Numbered from the stretch's first letter, positions 1-10,223 are shown. The stretch is 64,000 bases of DNA from Martelella alba (GCF_005217455.1 NZ_SZPQ01000003.1:62001-126000); one strand, 5' to 3'. Program-made: numbers and translations. Notes: a model not told the origin generated them from the sequence alone.

Positions 1-403
1 TCCGCTGTTAGCCGGAATAAAGCATCTGAACCGGCTGGAGCAAGTGCTTGTCCGCGCGCATTTGTCGCAAACGGCGCAAGCCGATGACGCGGTGGTGCTG
101 GATGCCCGGGGTTATGTGACGGAATGCAGCGCGGCCAATATTTTCTGGCGGCGCGGACGGGACGTCTACACGCCGACCTTGTCACAGGCTGGTGTAGCCG
201 GGGTCATGCGGCGGCATATCATGGCAATGCTGGCCGATTCGGCTTTTACGTTGCGCCAGACGGATGCCTTGCCGGCAGTGTTGGCCGAAGCGGATGAGCT
301 GGTGCTGTGCAACGCGTTAATGCCGGTATTACCCGCTAGCCGGTTTGCCGACCGTAGTTACACAGAGCGGACCTTGTTCGATTTTCTCAAACCGAATTGC
401 TAA
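1..403 (+). CDS. pabC: Aminodeoxychorismate lyase, C-terminal part (5' end outside window)
   Basis: A PLP-dependent lyase that converts 4-amino-4-deoxychorismate to p-aminobenzoate and pyruvate in folate synthesis. The frame is open from base 2, so the gene starts upstream of the window. The visible part carries the fold-IV aminotransferase signature: a KHLNRLEQV stretch, a TECSAANIFW stretch, and LCNALMPVLP near the end, all close to E. coli PabC. It stops 12 bases before the mltG start, as in the E. coli pabC-mltG-tmk-holB-tatD order, so the genes are probably co-transcribed. Confidence 0.93.
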   Translation, partial: PLLAGIKHLNRLEQVLVRAHLSQTAQADDAVVLDARGYVTECSAANIFWRRGRDVYTPTLSQAGVAGVMRRHIMAMLADSAFTLRQTDALPAVLAEADELVLCNALMPVLPASRFADRSYTERTLFDFLKPNC

Positions 404-415
404 CAGAGTTTGTGC

Positions 416-1438
416 ATGAAAAAAAAGTTATCGCTTTTCATCGCCATTCCGGCGCTATTGATCGTTTTGGCGGCATATTGCCTGATACAGCTCAGGCACT
501 TCGCCGCGGCGCCTTTGTCCATCAAGGAGGAAAAGATCTTCACCCTGCCTGCCGGCACCGGACGGGAAGGACTGATGGCCGCCCTGAGGCGACAGCATAT
601 CGTGCGGCATGCCGGCTGGCTGCCCTGGTTATGGCAATTGGAGCCGGGGCTGGCTAAGTTCAAGGCGGGCACTTACCGGTTCACGCCGGGCATGACGGTA
701 CGCCAGATGCTGGAGTTGCTGGTCAGCGGGCGCGAGGCGCAATTTGCCATCCGTTTCATTGAGGGGTCGACCCTGAAAGAGTGGCTGGCTATCCTGGCAA
801 AAGCCCCTTATGTGAAACATACCCTGGCCGGTGTGCCGCCAGATGGTCTGGCGGCAAAATTAGGGCTGAATCCGACGCTGCCCCTTGAAGGGCGTTTTTA
901 TCCAGATACCTATCTCTATACGGCGCAGACCGCCGATACCGCGATATTGAAGCGGGCATGGCAGCGCATGGATAAGACGCTGGATAATGTCTGGCGAACC
1001 AAAGCGGACGGTTTGCCCTACAAGACGCCGGACGATTTGCTTATCATGGCGTCTATCATCGAAAAAGAAACCGGCGTACCCGATGAGCGGGCCAAGGTGG
1101 CGTCGGTGTTCGTCAATCGCCTGCGGCTCGGGATGCGCTTGCAAACGGATCCCACCGTCATTTATGGTATGGGCGATCGTTACAAAGGTGTTATCAGCCG
1201 TCAGGATCTCGACGAGGCGACGCCCTTCAATACCTACCAGATCCACGGACTGCCGCCGACACCCATCGCCATGCCTGGGCTGGCCTCTTTGGAGGCCGCC
1301 GCCCATCCGGAAAAAACGACCTATCTTTATTTTGTGGCCGATGGCAAGGGCCGGCATGTGTTCAGCAGCAATTTAGCGAGTCATAATAAAGCCGTACAGC
1401 TTTATCGCGAAAGTATTAAGGAAACCCATGGACAGTAA
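416..1438 (+). CDS. mltG: Endolytic murein transglycosylase MltG
   Basis: An inner-membrane lytic transglycosylase that cuts nascent glycan strands and so sets their length. The 340-residue protein starts with a lysine-rich tip and one membrane span (about residues 5-25), followed by a periplasmic YceG domain. The catalytic glutamate is probably Glu216 in [19 protein letters not shown], matching the E. coli active-site segment; [10 protein letters not shown] follows. The ATG at 416 is preferred over an in-frame TTG at 410 because it gives the family N-terminus. The 3' end overlaps tmk by 11 bases, implying translational coupling. Confidence 0.95.
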   Translation: MKKKLSLFIAIPALLIVLAAYCLIQLRHFAAAPLSIKEEKIFTLPAGTGREGLMAALRRQHIVRHAGWLPWLWQLEPGLAKFKAGTYRFTPGMTVRQMLELLVSGREAQFAIRFIEGSTLKEWLAILAKAPYVKHTLAGVPPDGLAAKLGLNPTLPLEGRFYPDTYLYTAQTADTAILKRAWQRMDKTLDNVWRTKADGLPYKTPDDLLIMASIIEKETGVPDERAKVASVFVNRLRLGMRLQTDPTVIYGMGDRYKGVISRQDLDEATPFNTYQIHGLPPTPIAMPGLASLEAAAHPEKTTYLYFVADGKGRHVFSSNLASHNKAVQLYRESIKETHGQ

Positions 1439-2072
1439 ATTCGTCGTCGTCGAGGGGCTGGAAGGCGCCGGCAAAACCACCGTCATTCAAACTGTCGTCG
1501 AGACGTTGCGACGCCACGGCGTGCAGGAGATTGTCATGACCCGTGAGCCGGGCGGAACACCGCTTGGGGAAGCATTGCGCCGGCTAATCAAAGAGGGCGT
1601 CGAAGGGGATGAAGTGACCGACAAAGCTGAATTGCTGATGCTGTATGCGGCCCGGGTCCAGTTGGTGGAAAATGTGATCAAGCCGGCGCTGGCGCGCGGC
1701 GCTTGGGTGGTGGGCGATCGACATGATTTGTCGTCTCAAGCCTATCAGGGCGGCGGTCGCGGCATTGACGCGCAGGTGTTGGCCACGCTGCGCGATTTGG
1801 CCTTGGGCGCGTTTCGCCCCGACCTGACGCTTTATTTGGATTTGCCGCCGGCACAAGGTTTACAGCGCGCCAGCGCCCGAGGTGGCCTGGATCGCATTGA
1901 GCGGCAATCCCTGGCTTTTTTTGAGCGTACCCGACAACGTTACCTTGAGCTGGCGGGACAGGACCCCGCCATTATCACGGTAGATGCCGGGCAAAACCAG
2001 GAGCGGGTCGCGGCGGCGGTACGCGCCGAGCTGGCTCGCTGGCTCGCGCGGCAAGAGGCGCCACGGCCATGA
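1428..2072 (+). CDS. tmk: Thymidylate kinase
   Basis: Phosphorylates dTMP to dTDP in the cytoplasm, an essential step toward dTTP. The 214-residue protein shows the P-loop GLEGAGKT at residues 10-17, the [15 protein letters not shown] motif that binds thymidylate, and a lid region [11 protein letters not shown], all typical of the bacterial enzyme. It overlaps mltG upstream and shares 4 bases (ATGA) with holB downstream. Length and motifs match E. coli Tmk; nothing looks damaged. Confidence 0.97.
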   Translation: MDSKFVVVEGLEGAGKTTVIQTVVETLRRHGVQEIVMTREPGGTPLGEALRRLIKEGVEGDEVTDKAELLMLYAARVQLVENVIKPALARGAWVVGDRHDLSSQAYQGGGRGIDAQVLATLRDLALGAFRPDLTLYLDLPPAQGLQRASARGGLDRIERQSLAFFERTRQRYLELAGQDPAIITVDAGQNQERVAAAVRAELARWLARQEAPRP

Positions 2073-3073
2073 ATTGGTATCCCTGGCTGACTGCGCCTTA
2101 TCGTCAGATTATCGATGGCTACCGCACGGGCCGGGGCCACCATGCCCTGCTACTGCATGCCCTGCCGGGCATCGGCGGGGAATCGCTGTGTTATGCCCTC
2201 AGCCGCTGGCTAATTTGCCTGCGGCCGGATGGGGGCAAAAGTTGCGGCCGATGCCGCAGTTGTCAGCTGATGTTGGCGGGCACTCATCCGGATTTTTACC
2301 GGCCGGAGCCGGAAAAAGGCCGGACCAGTCTCGGTGTGGACAGCATTCGCCAGGTGATCGATCCGCTTTATGAGCGCGCCCGCCAGGGCGGCGGCAAAGT
2401 GGTCTGGTTGGATGACTGCGAATCCTTGACCGAACAGGCGGCCAACGCGCTGTTGAAAACGCTGGAAGAGCCGCCGGAAGAGACGTTTTTTATTCTGGCC
2501 TGTCGGGAACCGGCCCGTCTGCTGCCCACGCTGCGCAGCCGTTGTCTGTATTACGCGTTGCCGACCCCGGAGGAATCCGTCGGATTACGTTGGTTGCGGC
2601 GGCAAGGCATAGATGATGTGGAACAGGCCCGCACGGCATTGCGCATTGCCAATGGCGCGCCCGTCGCCGCGCTGACGGTACTGCGGCCAGAACGTTGGGC
2701 GCAGCGGCAGGCGCTGTGCGACGCCGTGCGCCGTGCGCTGTCCGAACAGGATGCGCTGTCGCTGTTGCCGCTGCTCAATAAAGATAAAGATGATGCCCCC
2801 GTGTTCTGGTTGTTGGGGTTGTTTACCGATGCGCTGAAATGGCAACAGGGCGCCGGCGCATACGCCATCAACCAGGACCAATTACCGCTGGTGGCCGAAC
2901 TGGCCGAGCGTCATACGGCGGCGGCCCTGCATCATCTGTTGCACCGGTGGCTGGATTGCCGGCGGCAATATCAAAGCGCGCCGGGCATCAACCGTGAACT
3001 ATTGCTGACCCGACAATTGCTCGACTGGGAGGCGACGGCGGCGGGCGGACCACTTTCTCCCTGGACTTTGTAG
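2069..3073 (+). CDS. holB: DNA polymerase III delta' subunit
   Basis: Delta' is part of the clamp-loader complex that puts the beta clamp on primed DNA. The 334-residue protein has the AAA+ fold without a working P-loop. The zinc-binding cysteines are visible in CGRCRSC plus one upstream Cys (about residues 50-65). The sensor region [18 protein letters not shown] is characteristic of delta'. The start overlaps the tmk stop as ATGA, and tatD follows 11 bases after the stop. Confidence 0.95.
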   Translation: MNWYPWLTAPYRQIIDGYRTGRGHHALLLHALPGIGGESLCYALSRWLICLRPDGGKSCGRCRSCQLMLAGTHPDFYRPEPEKGRTSLGVDSIRQVIDPLYERARQGGGKVVWLDDCESLTEQAANALLKTLEEPPEETFFILACREPARLLPTLRSRCLYYALPTPEESVGLRWLRRQGIDDVEQARTALRIANGAPVAALTVLRPERWAQRQALCDAVRRALSEQDALSLLPLLNKDKDDAPVFWLLGLFTDALKWQQGAGAYAINQDQLPLVAELAERHTAAALHHLLHRWLDCRRQYQSAPGINRELLLTRQLLDWEATAAGGPLSPWTL

Positions 3074-3084
3074 AGGACGATAGG

Positions 3085-3876
3085 ATGTTTTTAGTTGATT
3101 CCCACTGCCACCTCGATGGACTGGACTACGCTACGCTTCATCGGGATGTGGCCGATGTCGTGACGAAAGCCCGCGCGCGGGATGTCCGCATGATGCTGGC
3201 GGTGGCCACCACATTGTCCGGTTATCGCAAAATGATTGCGCTTATTGGCCCCCGGGCCGATGTGCTCGTTTCGTGCGGCGTCCATCCCCTGAATCTGGAT
3301 GAACCCTATGACTTCGGCGAACTGCGCTGTCTGGCGGCAGACCCGCGGGTGGTGGCGCTGGGCGAAACGGGGCTGGACTATTATTACCAGCAGGACAACA
3401 AGGCTGAACAACAAACCTCCCTGCGCGAACATATTCGCATTGGCCGCGAGTTGGGCAAGCCGGTTATCATCCATACCCGCTCGGCGCGGGAGGATACATT
3501 ATCCATCCTGCGCGAAGCGGGGGCCGACAGGTGCGGTGGCGTGCTGCATTGTTTCACCGAGGATATCGCCACGGCAAAAGCCCTGCTCGATCTGGGGTTT
3601 TATATTTCATTTTCCGGCATGATCACGTTTAAAAAAGCTGAGGCATTACGCGAGGCGGCGCGCTACGTCCCGCTGGATCGGCTGTTGGTGGAAACCGACT
3701 CGCCCTATCTGGCGCCCGTCCCTTACCGCGGCAAAGAAAACCAGCCGGCGTATGTACGCGATGTGGCCGATTATCTGGCGGCGCTCAAAGGCATTGACAT
3801 AACGGAGCTGGCCTCGGCCACTACCGCCAATTTTGGCCGCCTGTTTGGCGTAGATCCCGCGCGCCTGGCCGACTAG
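3085..3876 (+). CDS. ycfH: TatD-family metal-dependent hydrolase (YcfH)
   Basis: A TIM-barrel metal hydrolase of the TatD family, whose members are 3'-5' exonucleases or related phosphoesterases; the precise cellular substrate of YcfH is not well established. Metal-binding motifs appear in order: DSHCHLD at residues 5-11, GETGLDYYY near 95, IHTRSA, LHCFTE and ETDSPYLAPV near 205. Length (263) is usual for the family. It is the last gene of the pabC-to-ycfH series; 499 bases without a gene then precede ptsG. Confidence 0.93.
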   Translation: MFLVDSHCHLDGLDYATLHRDVADVVTKARARDVRMMLAVATTLSGYRKMIALIGPRADVLVSCGVHPLNLDEPYDFGELRCLAADPRVVALGETGLDYYYQQDNKAEQQTSLREHIRIGRELGKPVIIHTRSAREDTLSILREAGADRCGGVLHCFTEDIATAKALLDLGFYISFSGMITFKKAEALREAARYVPLDRLLVETDSPYLAPVPYRGKENQPAYVRDVADYLAALKGIDITELASATTANFGRLFGVDPARLAD

Positions 3877-4133
3877 AACACCCGTTTCCCCCCGCAAATC
3901 GCTGTGGCCGGGGCAGGGGGGGCGTGTTCCTCCCCGCCAATGCATTGGCCGGGCGCGGCATCGGTTGCGCATTCCATTGCCGGCGGGGGCCCTGTAAGCC
4001 ACCAGGGGAAAAAAGCGTTTTTCGACTCGTATTCCCCGGCGTTTCGGGGTAATCTTGCGCCGCGCCCACGCACAGCGACCCTCGGCGACGCTCACGGGTA
4101 TCTCTGCTTTCGGCCGGTTTGCAAATACGGAAA

Positions 4134-4149
4134 CGTGATTGTCATCAAA
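4134..4149 (+). promoter_or_regulatory. CRP-like site in the ptsG promoter region
   Basis: The bases read CGTGA-TTGTCA-TCAAA, eight of ten matches to the CRP consensus TGTGA-N6-TCACA. It lies about 230 bases upstream of ptsG, where E. coli ptsG also has CRP control. The site is predicted from sequence only. Confidence 0.5.
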
Positions 4150-4164
4150 TTGATTTTCGTTGAT

Positions 4165-4186
4165 TTATTTTACTCTCCGTAAAAAA
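4165..4186 (+). promoter_or_regulatory. Mlc-operator-like site upstream of ptsG
   Basis: An AT-rich imperfect inverted repeat, TTATTTTACTCT followed by CCGTAAAAAA, resembles the E. coli ptsG P1 operator for the glucose repressor Mlc. It lies just downstream of the CRP-like site, as in E. coli. If so, the transcript leader is about 190 bases. The rest of 3877-4375 shows only GC-rich sequence after ycfH with no supported gene. Confidence 0.45.
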
Positions 4187-4355
4187 GCAAACCTTCAGTT
4201 TCCTTATACCCAACGCATTCAAGTCGTCTTGCGGCAATGTGTCGGCGCACGCGGCCAACCATGAGACGACGGCAAAACAGGCGGGTGTAAAACCGATAAA
4301 CAAAGGCCCCATGCGGTCTTTGCCCGCCGCCGGGCGGGAGAAAATAGCGGTATTG

Positions 4356-4366
4356 ACTCAGGAGCA
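4356..4366 (+). promoter_or_regulatory. SgrS-type small RNA target overlapping the ptsG ribosome site
   Basis: The 11 bases ACTCAGGAGCA contain the ptsG ribosome-binding site and are identical to the core of the E. coli ptsG segment that pairs with the sugar-stress RNA SgrS. sgrS itself is not in this window. Confidence 0.55.
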
Positions 4367-4375
4367 TTTATCACT

Positions 4376-5812
4376 ATGTTTACAAATGCATTTGCCAATC
4401 TACAGAAAGTAGGTAAATCGCTGATGCTGCCGGTGTCGGTATTGCCTATTGCCGGCCTGCTGATGGGCGTAGGATCGGCGGAGTTCTCCTGGATTCCCGG
4501 CGTTGTTTCCCATGTTATGGCGCAGGCCGGCGGTTCGGTGTTCGCCAATATGCCGTTGATATTCGCCATTGGCGTCGCGCTGGGCTTTACCAACAATGAC
4601 GGCGTTTCAGCCCTGGCGGCGGTGGTGGCCTATGGCATCATGGTCGAAACCCTGTCGGTGGTGGCCCCGCTGGTGCTGCATCTGCCAGCCGACGAAGTCG
4701 CCACCAAGCATCTGGCGGACACCGGCGTGCTGGGCGGCATTTTGGCGGGGGCCATCGCCGCGTATATGTTCAACCGTTTTTACCGCATCCGGCTGCCGGA
4801 ATACCTGGGTTTCTTCGCGGGCAAACGTTTCGTGCCGATCATTTCCGGTTTGGCCGCCATCGTGCTCGGCCTGGCGCTGTCCTTTATCTGGCCGCCCGTC
4901 GGCGCCGCCATTCAGGATTTTTCCCAGTGGGCGGCCTATCAGAATCCGGTGGTGGCTTTCGGTATTTATGGCGTCGTGGAACGCGCGCTGGTGCCGTTCG
5001 GTCTGCATCACATTTGGAACGTGCCTTTTCAAATGCAAGTGGGAGAGTATACCAACGCCGCCGGACAGGTATTTCACGGCGATATTCCCCGCTATATGGC
5101 GGGCGATCCCACGGCGGGCAAATTGTCCGGCGGGTATCTATTCAAAATGTATGGTCTGCCGGCGGCGGCTATCGCCATTTGGCATTCCGCCAGACCGGAA
5201 AATCGTGCCAAAGTGGGCGGCATTATGATTTCGGCGGCATTGACCGCTTTTCTGACCGGCATTACCGAACCTATCGAATTTTCTTTTCTTTTTGTCGCGC
5301 CAATCTTGTATGTGTTCCATGCCATACTGGCCGGGCTGGCTTTCCCGATTTGCATTTTGCTCGGCATGCGCGATGGCATCAGCTTCTCCCATGGCCTCAT
5401 CGATTTTGTGGTGCTAAGCGGCAACAGTAGCCGGATATGGCTGTTCCCGTTGGTGGGCGCCGTCTACGCCATTATCTATTACACCCTGTTCCGGGTGATG
5501 ATTGTCAAATTTGACTTAAAGACGCCAGGTCGGGAAACCGTCAGTACCCAACCGCTTTCCCGGATGGGTACCGAGATGGCCGGCGCATTGGTCAAGGCGT
5601 TCGGCGGTCGGGACAATATCATTAACCTGGACGCCTGTATCACCCGGTTACGTATCAATGTGGCGGACATTTCCAAAGTCGATCAGGCCGAACTCAGACT
5701 ACTGGGCGCCGCCGGGGTGGTGGTGGCGGGTTCCGGCGTGCAGGCCATTTTCGGTACCCGTTCCGATAACCTGAAAACCGATATGGACGATTATCTGCGG
5801 CAGTATGCCTGA
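4376..5812 (+). CDS. ptsG: Glucose-specific PTS enzyme IICB
   Basis: The inner-membrane glucose transporter of the phosphotransferase system, phosphorylating glucose during uptake with phosphate from EIIA-Glc. The IIC domain (about residues 1-385) has many membrane spans and the [12 protein letters not shown] segment. A linker leads to the IIB domain, whose phosphorylated cysteine is Cys421 in DACITRLR, the same number as in E. coli. The protein has 478 residues against 477 in E. coli. It is monocistronic with its own CRP/Mlc-like promoter and an SgrS-type site at the start. Confidence 0.97.
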   Translation: MFTNAFANLQKVGKSLMLPVSVLPIAGLLMGVGSAEFSWIPGVVSHVMAQAGGSVFANMPLIFAIGVALGFTNNDGVSALAAVVAYGIMVETLSVVAPLVLHLPADEVATKHLADTGVLGGILAGAIAAYMFNRFYRIRLPEYLGFFAGKRFVPIISGLAAIVLGLALSFIWPPVGAAIQDFSQWAAYQNPVVAFGIYGVVERALVPFGLHHIWNVPFQMQVGEYTNAAGQVFHGDIPRYMAGDPTAGKLSGGYLFKMYGLPAAAIAIWHSARPENRAKVGGIMISAALTAFLTGITEPIEFSFLFVAPILYVFHAILAGLAFPICILLGMRDGISFSHGLIDFVVLSGNSSRIWLFPLVGAVYAIIYYTLFRVMIVKFDLKTPGRETVSTQPLSRMGTEMAGALVKAFGGRDNIINLDACITRLRINVADISKVDQAELRLLGAAGVVVAGSGVQAIFGTRSDNLKTDMDDYLRQYA

Positions 5813-5823
5813 GGGGGCGTCCT

Positions 5824-5857
5824 CCTGCGCCGGCGGCTTTTTCGGGACCGGCGCAGG
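5824..5857 (+). terminator. Stem-loop after ptsG
   Basis: A perfect 10-base inverted repeat (CCTGCGCCGG / CCGGCGCAGG) with a 14-base loop begins 12 bases after the ptsG stop. No clear T run follows, so it may be a weak terminator or a 3'-end stabilising hairpin. Confidence 0.5.
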
Positions 5858-5940
5858 CTGGAAATCCGCGTGTTTCCCTGAGGTTTGGCTTATGTGTGAT
5901 ATTTTTGTCGGGAATCTATGCCAGCGCCGCCAGTAAACAG

Positions 5941-5962
5941 GCAATGTGAAGTATGACGCGTA
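5941..5962. repeat. Possible end fragment of the intergenic palindromic repeat
   Basis: These bases match the right end of the repeat at 21964-22067 at roughly 18 of 22 positions, centred on TGAAGTATGACG. Only one end is recognisable, so it is probably a decayed copy. Confidence 0.35.
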
Positions 5963-6049
5963 GATTTAAATCCGTTCGAGGTTGAAACCGGGGGGGAATG
6001 TCGCTCATACTCCTTGCACGAACTGTTGTTTGCTACAAGGAATGATGTC

Positions 6050-6400
6050 ATGGCAGAAGAAACTATTTTCAGCAAAATCATTCGCCGGGAAATTCCAGCC
6101 GATATCGTTTATCAAGACGAGCTGGTTACCGCGTTTCGCGATATTTCTCCCAAGGCGCCCAGCCATATCGTTATCGTGCCTAATATCCTGATCCCCACCG
6201 TCAATGATGTGACCGCCACCCATGAGGCCGCGTTGGGCCGCATGTTCACCGCCGCGGCGAAAATCGCCGAGCAGGAAGGCATCGCCGATGACGGTTTCCG
6301 CCTGATCGTCAATTGTAACCGCCACGGCGGCCAGGAAGTCTATCATCTCCATATGCATTTGTTGGGCGGACGGGCGTTAGGGCCGATTTTGGCGGGTTAA
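6050..6400 (+). CDS. hinT: Purine nucleoside phosphoramidase HinT
   Basis: A HIT-family enzyme that hydrolyses AMP-lysine and other nucleoside phosphoramidates. The ATG at 6050 gives the conserved [16 protein letters not shown] start, and an upstream in-frame codon is not needed. The histidine triad is His99, His101 and His103 in [10 protein letters not shown]. At 116 residues it is slightly shorter than E. coli HinT (119), ending soon after the triad. ycfL, lpoB and thiK follow closely, as in E. coli. Confidence 0.94.
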   Translation: MAEETIFSKIIRREIPADIVYQDELVTAFRDISPKAPSHIVIVPNILIPTVNDVTATHEAALGRMFTAAAKIAEQEGIADDGFRLIVNCNRHGGQEVYHLHMHLLGGRALGPILAG

Positions 6401-6412
6401 CCGAGGAAACAC

Positions 6413-6808
6413 ATGCGCAACTGTCTGCGCCGCTCCATATGCCTTGCGGGGGTGCTCGCCTTTTGCCTGCCGTTGCTGGCCGGTTGCGGCGGCCATCCGA
6501 TCCTGAACATCGATAACCGGCAATCCCTCGTGATGGACTCGTCGGTGGCGACGGCGGGCATCACCGCTGATCGTCCCGCCATCGGCGATGTCCAGGGACG
6601 CAAACGGGCCTATGCCGCCATCCGCAACGGCCAGTCCCATCCGGTAACGATCCATTACCGTTTTTATTGGTACGATCGGCAAGGTCTGGATATCCTGCCG
6701 TTTCCCCCGGTGCAAACCTTGTCGATTCCGGCCGGCGGGACGGTGACGGTCGAGTCCTTTACCGGCAACCTTAAGGCCCGGCGGGTCCGGCTCTACCTTT
6801 ATCTATGA
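6413..6808 (+). CDS. ycfL: YcfL-family lipoprotein
   Basis: A 131-residue predicted lipoprotein of the DUF1425/YcfL family with no firmly known function. The N-terminus has a signal sequence ending in the lipobox LAGC near residue 24, so the mature protein is probably lipid-anchored in the periplasm. A hydrophobic, YWYD-containing beta-rich domain follows. It sits between hinT and lpoB as in E. coli. Confidence 0.85.
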   Translation: MRNCLRRSICLAGVLAFCLPLLAGCGGHPILNIDNRQSLVMDSSVATAGITADRPAIGDVQGRKRAYAAIRNGQSHPVTIHYRFYWYDRQGLDILPFPPVQTLSIPAGGTVTVESFTGNLKARRVRLYLYL

Positions 6809-6829
6809 ATCCTGCTAGAGTGAACCACA

Positions 6830-7411
6830 ATGAAAAAGTTCCCCTTTGTTCTGCTCGCCGCCCTGGTTCTGGCCGGGTGCGTCACGCGCCCTCCAAAGCA
6901 GCAGCCTGCGCCCATCGAACCGGTACAGCCGCCCCCATCGCAACCGTCGGCGCCCCCTCCGGTATCACGGGTACCGACCCCGCCGAAGCTTGTCACCATC
7001 GACTGGCAATCCAGCGTCGCGCCGCTGGTGCAACAGATGCTCGCGACCCAGGGGATCGCGCCGGGTAGCGTATTACTCATTAATACCATAAAAAATAATA
7101 CCAACGGCAGCCTACAGACCGCCAAAGCGACCGATGCGCTGTACAATGCCTTGGCGTCGAACGCCACGTTTAAGATTGTCAGCCAGGCGCAATTGACCTC
7201 GGCCAGGCAGGCGCTGGGATTGTCGGCGGAAGATAGTCTGGAATCGCGCGGCAAGGCGATGGGGTTGGCCCGGTACGTCAATGCCCAGTACGTTTTATAC
7301 ACTACCGCCGATGGCGACGCCAAACTGCCGGAGTTGGATATGCAATTGATGCTGGTGCAAACCGGCGAGATCATCTGGTCGGGAAAGGGAGCGACGCAGG
7401 ATCAGCAATAA
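6830..7411 (+). CDS. lpoB: Outer-membrane lipoprotein LpoB, activator of PBP1b
   Basis: LpoB is anchored in the outer membrane and reaches through the peptidoglycan to stimulate the synthase PBP1b. The 193-residue protein has a signal peptide with lipobox LAGC (Cys about residue 20), then a proline/glutamine-rich disordered stretch (about 25-60), then a folded domain. That layout is typical of LpoB. It follows ycfL and runs directly into thiK; ancestral thiK codons appear to overlap its 3' end. Confidence 0.92.
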   Translation: MKKFPFVLLAALVLAGCVTRPPKQQPAPIEPVQPPPSQPSAPPPVSRVPTPPKLVTIDWQSSVAPLVQQMLATQGIAPGSVLLINTIKNNTNGSLQTAKATDALYNALASNATFKIVSQAQLTSARQALGLSAEDSLESRGKAMGLARYVNAQYVLYTTADGDAKLPELDMQLMLVQTGEIIWSGKGATQDQQ

Positions 7412-7421
7412 TCCCGAATTG

Positions 7422-8258
7422 ATGGCGGCGCTGTCCCGGTTGTCGCCCGCCCCTATTCTGGCCGATTGCCGCGTGGAACCGATAAACGGTCTGACCGGGC
7501 AAAGCTTTCGCATACGCACGGGCGGCGGCGACTGGCTGGCCCGCGCCGTTTCAGCCGAAAAAACCTTGTTGGGGGCGGATGGCCGCCGCGAATACCGTAT
7601 TCTCCGCCATGTGTCCTCCAGCGGGTTGGCGCCGCGTCCGGCGTTATTGACCCCCCGCTGGTCGCTGGTGGAATGGGTGGCCGGCGATACTCCCACCGCC
7701 GAACAATGGCGGCGGGTTTGGACGGACGGGGCGCTGGCCCGGCGGCTGCGGCAGTTGCACCGTTTGCCGCGCAGCGGTTATCCTCTGGCGCTGCAGGCCC
7801 GTTTTGTCCGCTACTGGCAGGCCACCGACCCGGCCAGACACAATCCGGCCTGGTTGCGGCTGCATCGCCGTTTGCTGCATTGCCGCACGCCGGCGTCCCT
7901 GCAAATGGCACTTCTGCACATGGATTTGCATGCCGCCAATGTGGTACAACCCCTTGACGGCGCGTTGTGTTTTATCGATTGGGAATATGCCAGTGACGGT
8001 GACATCGCGCTGGAACTGGCGGCGCTGTTTAGCGGCAACGCCGTCGATGAGTCCGGGCAGGCCGCGTTTCTGGCCGCTTATCTTGGCGGGTCCGGCGGTT
8101 ATCCGCTGGCGGTGTTGCAACGACACATCGCCGCCTGGCGGCCCTGGGCCGACTATTTGATGCTGCTATGGCATGAAGCGCGCTGGCGGCAAACCGGTTG
8201 CGAAACCTACCTGATACAAGGAATGCCTTTTCGCCGGGCGCTGGCTTTGCCGGGTTGA
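7422..8258 (+). CDS. thiK: Thiamine kinase
   Basis: An aminoglycoside-phosphotransferase-fold kinase that phosphorylates salvaged thiamine. The catalytic loop LHMDLHAANV and the metal-binding IDWEYASDGDIALELAAL are intact, near residues 166-210. The start is uncertain. ATG 7422 or TTG 7419 are the first usable codons, but codons from 7401 spell I-S-N-N-P-E-L, which resembles the SNNP segment near the E. coli N-terminus. No ATG, GTG or TTG precedes it in frame, so the ancestral start seems to have been lost and the protein is a little shorter at its N-terminus (278 residues). Confidence 0.88.
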   Translation: MAALSRLSPAPILADCRVEPINGLTGQSFRIRTGGGDWLARAVSAEKTLLGADGRREYRILRHVSSSGLAPRPALLTPRWSLVEWVAGDTPTAEQWRRVWTDGALARRLRQLHRLPRSGYPLALQARFVRYWQATDPARHNPAWLRLHRRLLHCRTPASLQMALLHMDLHAANVVQPLDGALCFIDWEYASDGDIALELAALFSGNAVDESGQAAFLAAYLGGSGGYPLAVLQRHIAAWRPWADYLMLLWHEARWRQTGCETYLIQGMPFRRALALPG

Positions 8259-8350
8259 GGCGGCACGGCTCTTTGGGCGGGGGAAAGATATAGCCTATAC
8301 TCGTCATGCGAGCTATCGCGTCTAAACATGGAATACGATTTGAGGTGGCC

Positions 8351-9370
8351 GTGGGCCCGTTGATGTTGGATGTCGCCAGCTATGAGCTGGATAATGAAGA
8401 ACGTGAAATATTGCAGCATCCGTTAGTGGGCGGCCTGATCCTTTTTAGCCGGAATTACGCTGACCCGCAACAGCTGGCGGCGCTCGTCAAGGATATCCGG
8501 CGCGTTTCTCGGCAACGCCTGGTGGTGGCGGTCGATCAGGAAGGCGGCCGGGTGCAGCGGTTTCAAGAGGGGTTTACCCGTTTGCCGGCCGCCCAGGCCT
8601 ACGCGGCCCTGCGTGAAATGCCCGAGGCGCTGCGATTGACGCGCGAGGCCGGCTGGCTGATGGCCGCGGAAATGATCGCCATGGATATCGATATCAGTTT
8701 TGCACCGGTCTTGGATATCGGCCACGGGTGCGCCGCCATCGGTGAACGGGCGTTCCATCATCGGCCGGACGAGGCGATCGTTCTGGCGGAAAGTTTTATC
8801 GCGGGCATGCATGAAGCCGGTATGCGGGCCACCGGTAAACATTTTCCGGGACATGGCGCCGTAACGGCCGATTCCCATAAGGAAACCCCGGCGGATGATC
8901 GGCCGTTGGCGCAGATCTGCGCCGAAGACATGCGGGTATTCGCCGAGTTGATCCGTCGTGGCGCCCTGCACGCCGTGATGCCGGCCCATGTCGTTTACAC
9001 CCGGGCGGATCCCAATCCGGCCAGCGGTTCCCCCTTTTGGTTAAAAACGGTGTTGCGGCAGGAATTGGGATTTAAAGGCATCGTTTTTTCCGATGATCTG
9101 TCCATGGCGGGCGCGGCGGTACTGGGTGGCTACGACGAGCGGGCCCGGGCGGCTTTGGCCGCCGGTTGCGATATGATTCTGGTTTGCAACAACCGTGTCG
9201 GCGCGGTATCGGTGCTGGATAACCTGTCGCCGATCAATGTTGAAGGCCTGGGGGCGTTATACCATCACGGAATCTGTTCTCGAAACGCCTTGACGGGCTC
9301 GGTCAGATGGCGGCAAGCCCATAGGCAGCTCGGCTTGCTGTCGCAGCTTTGGGCCGAGCAGCGGCAGTGA
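8351..9370 (+). CDS. nagZ: Beta-N-acetylhexosaminidase NagZ
   Basis: A cytoplasmic family-3 glycosidase that removes GlcNAc from anhydro-muropeptides in cell-wall recycling. The active-site loop [14 protein letters not shown] (His164, His168) and the nucleophile Asp248 in FSDDLSM are present. The GTG at 8351 gives the standard start MGPLMLD. An ATG at 8306 is in frame, but its added residues have no counterpart in E. coli and it lies inside a sequence resembling the end of the intergenic repeat (TATACTCGTCAT at 8296-8307). The gene follows thiK as in E. coli. Confidence 0.94.
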   Translation: MGPLMLDVASYELDNEEREILQHPLVGGLILFSRNYADPQQLAALVKDIRRVSRQRLVVAVDQEGGRVQRFQEGFTRLPAAQAYAALREMPEALRLTREAGWLMAAEMIAMDIDISFAPVLDIGHGCAAIGERAFHHRPDEAIVLAESFIAGMHEAGMRATGKHFPGHGAVTADSHKETPADDRPLAQICAEDMRVFAELIRRGALHAVMPAHVVYTRADPNPASGSPFWLKTVLRQELGFKGIVFSDDLSMAGAAVLGGYDERARAALAAGCDMILVCNNRVGAVSVLDNLSPINVEGLGALYHHGICSRNALTGSVRWRQAHRQLGLLSQLWAEQRQ

Positions 9371-9554
9371 TGGCGGGATCCCGTGGCCGATAAGCAAGGC
9401 CCGGCGGGGTCCCTATTGCCCCGGTCGGCAAGCGCCTTCGCTTACAAAGTGCGGGCCGCCGGGGGGTAGGGGTCGGCAAGGGCGGATGTCGTGGCCGCAA
9501 CAGGAGAGACATCGGGTAAATCAGCGACCGGACTGTATTGAGAAGAGGGTTGAG

Positions 9555-10097
9555 ATGATCATCTATTTGCACGGTTTTGATTCAACGAGTCCCGGCAATC
9601 ATGAAAAGGTGCTGCAATTGCAGTTTATCGATAGCGATGTTCGACTGATCAGTTACAGTACCCGCCACCCGCGGCATGATATGCAGCATCTGCTTAAAGA
9701 AGTCGATAAGATGCAGCAATTGACCGACGACGAGCGTCCTCTTATTTGCGGCGTGGGACTGGGAGGGTTCTGGGCGGAGCGTATCGGCTTTTTGTGCGAT
9801 ATCCGCCAGGTTATCTTCAACCCCAATCTGTTTCCCGAGGAAAACATGCCCGGCAAAATCGACAGGCCGGAAGAGTATCTGGACATCGCCACCAAGTGCG
9901 TGGAGAATTTTCGTGAAAAAAACCGCGATCGCTGTCTGACGGTGTTATCAAGACATGACGAGGCCCTCAATAGCCAGCGCAGCGCCGATGTGCTCAAGCC
10001 TTATTACGAGATTATCTGGGACGAGGAACAAACCCACAAGTTCAAGAGTATCTCGCCGCATCTGGCGCGCATCCAGGCGTTTAAAGCGTTGGGCTAG
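9555..10097 (+). CDS. ycfP: YcfP, esterase-fold protein
   Basis: A 180-residue protein of the UPF0227/YcfP family with an alpha/beta-hydrolase-like fold; its role is not known. The ATG at 9555 gives the conserved start [10 protein letters not shown], and the length equals E. coli YcfP. An HGFDS loop and [10 protein letters not shown], where a serine hydrolase would have GxSxG, suggest an inactive or unusual active site. Upstream in-frame codons from 9486 lack similarity and were not used. Confidence 0.9.
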   Translation: MIIYLHGFDSTSPGNHEKVLQLQFIDSDVRLISYSTRHPRHDMQHLLKEVDKMQQLTDDERPLICGVGLGGFWAERIGFLCDIRQVIFNPNLFPEENMPGKIDRPEEYLDIATKCVENFREKNRDRCLTVLSRHDEALNSQRSADVLKPYYEIIWDEEQTHKFKSISPHLARIQAFKALG

Positions 10098-10223
10098 CTG
10101 GCGATCGCCGAACAGGCGTCGATGGCGTTCTCTCAAGCGGCGTCTTATGCAAGATGCCGAGGGTTCTTTTTGTCCATTGGCGAAGCTTTATCTTGCGTGA
10201 TCCCTCCGTTAGCGTAACATCAG

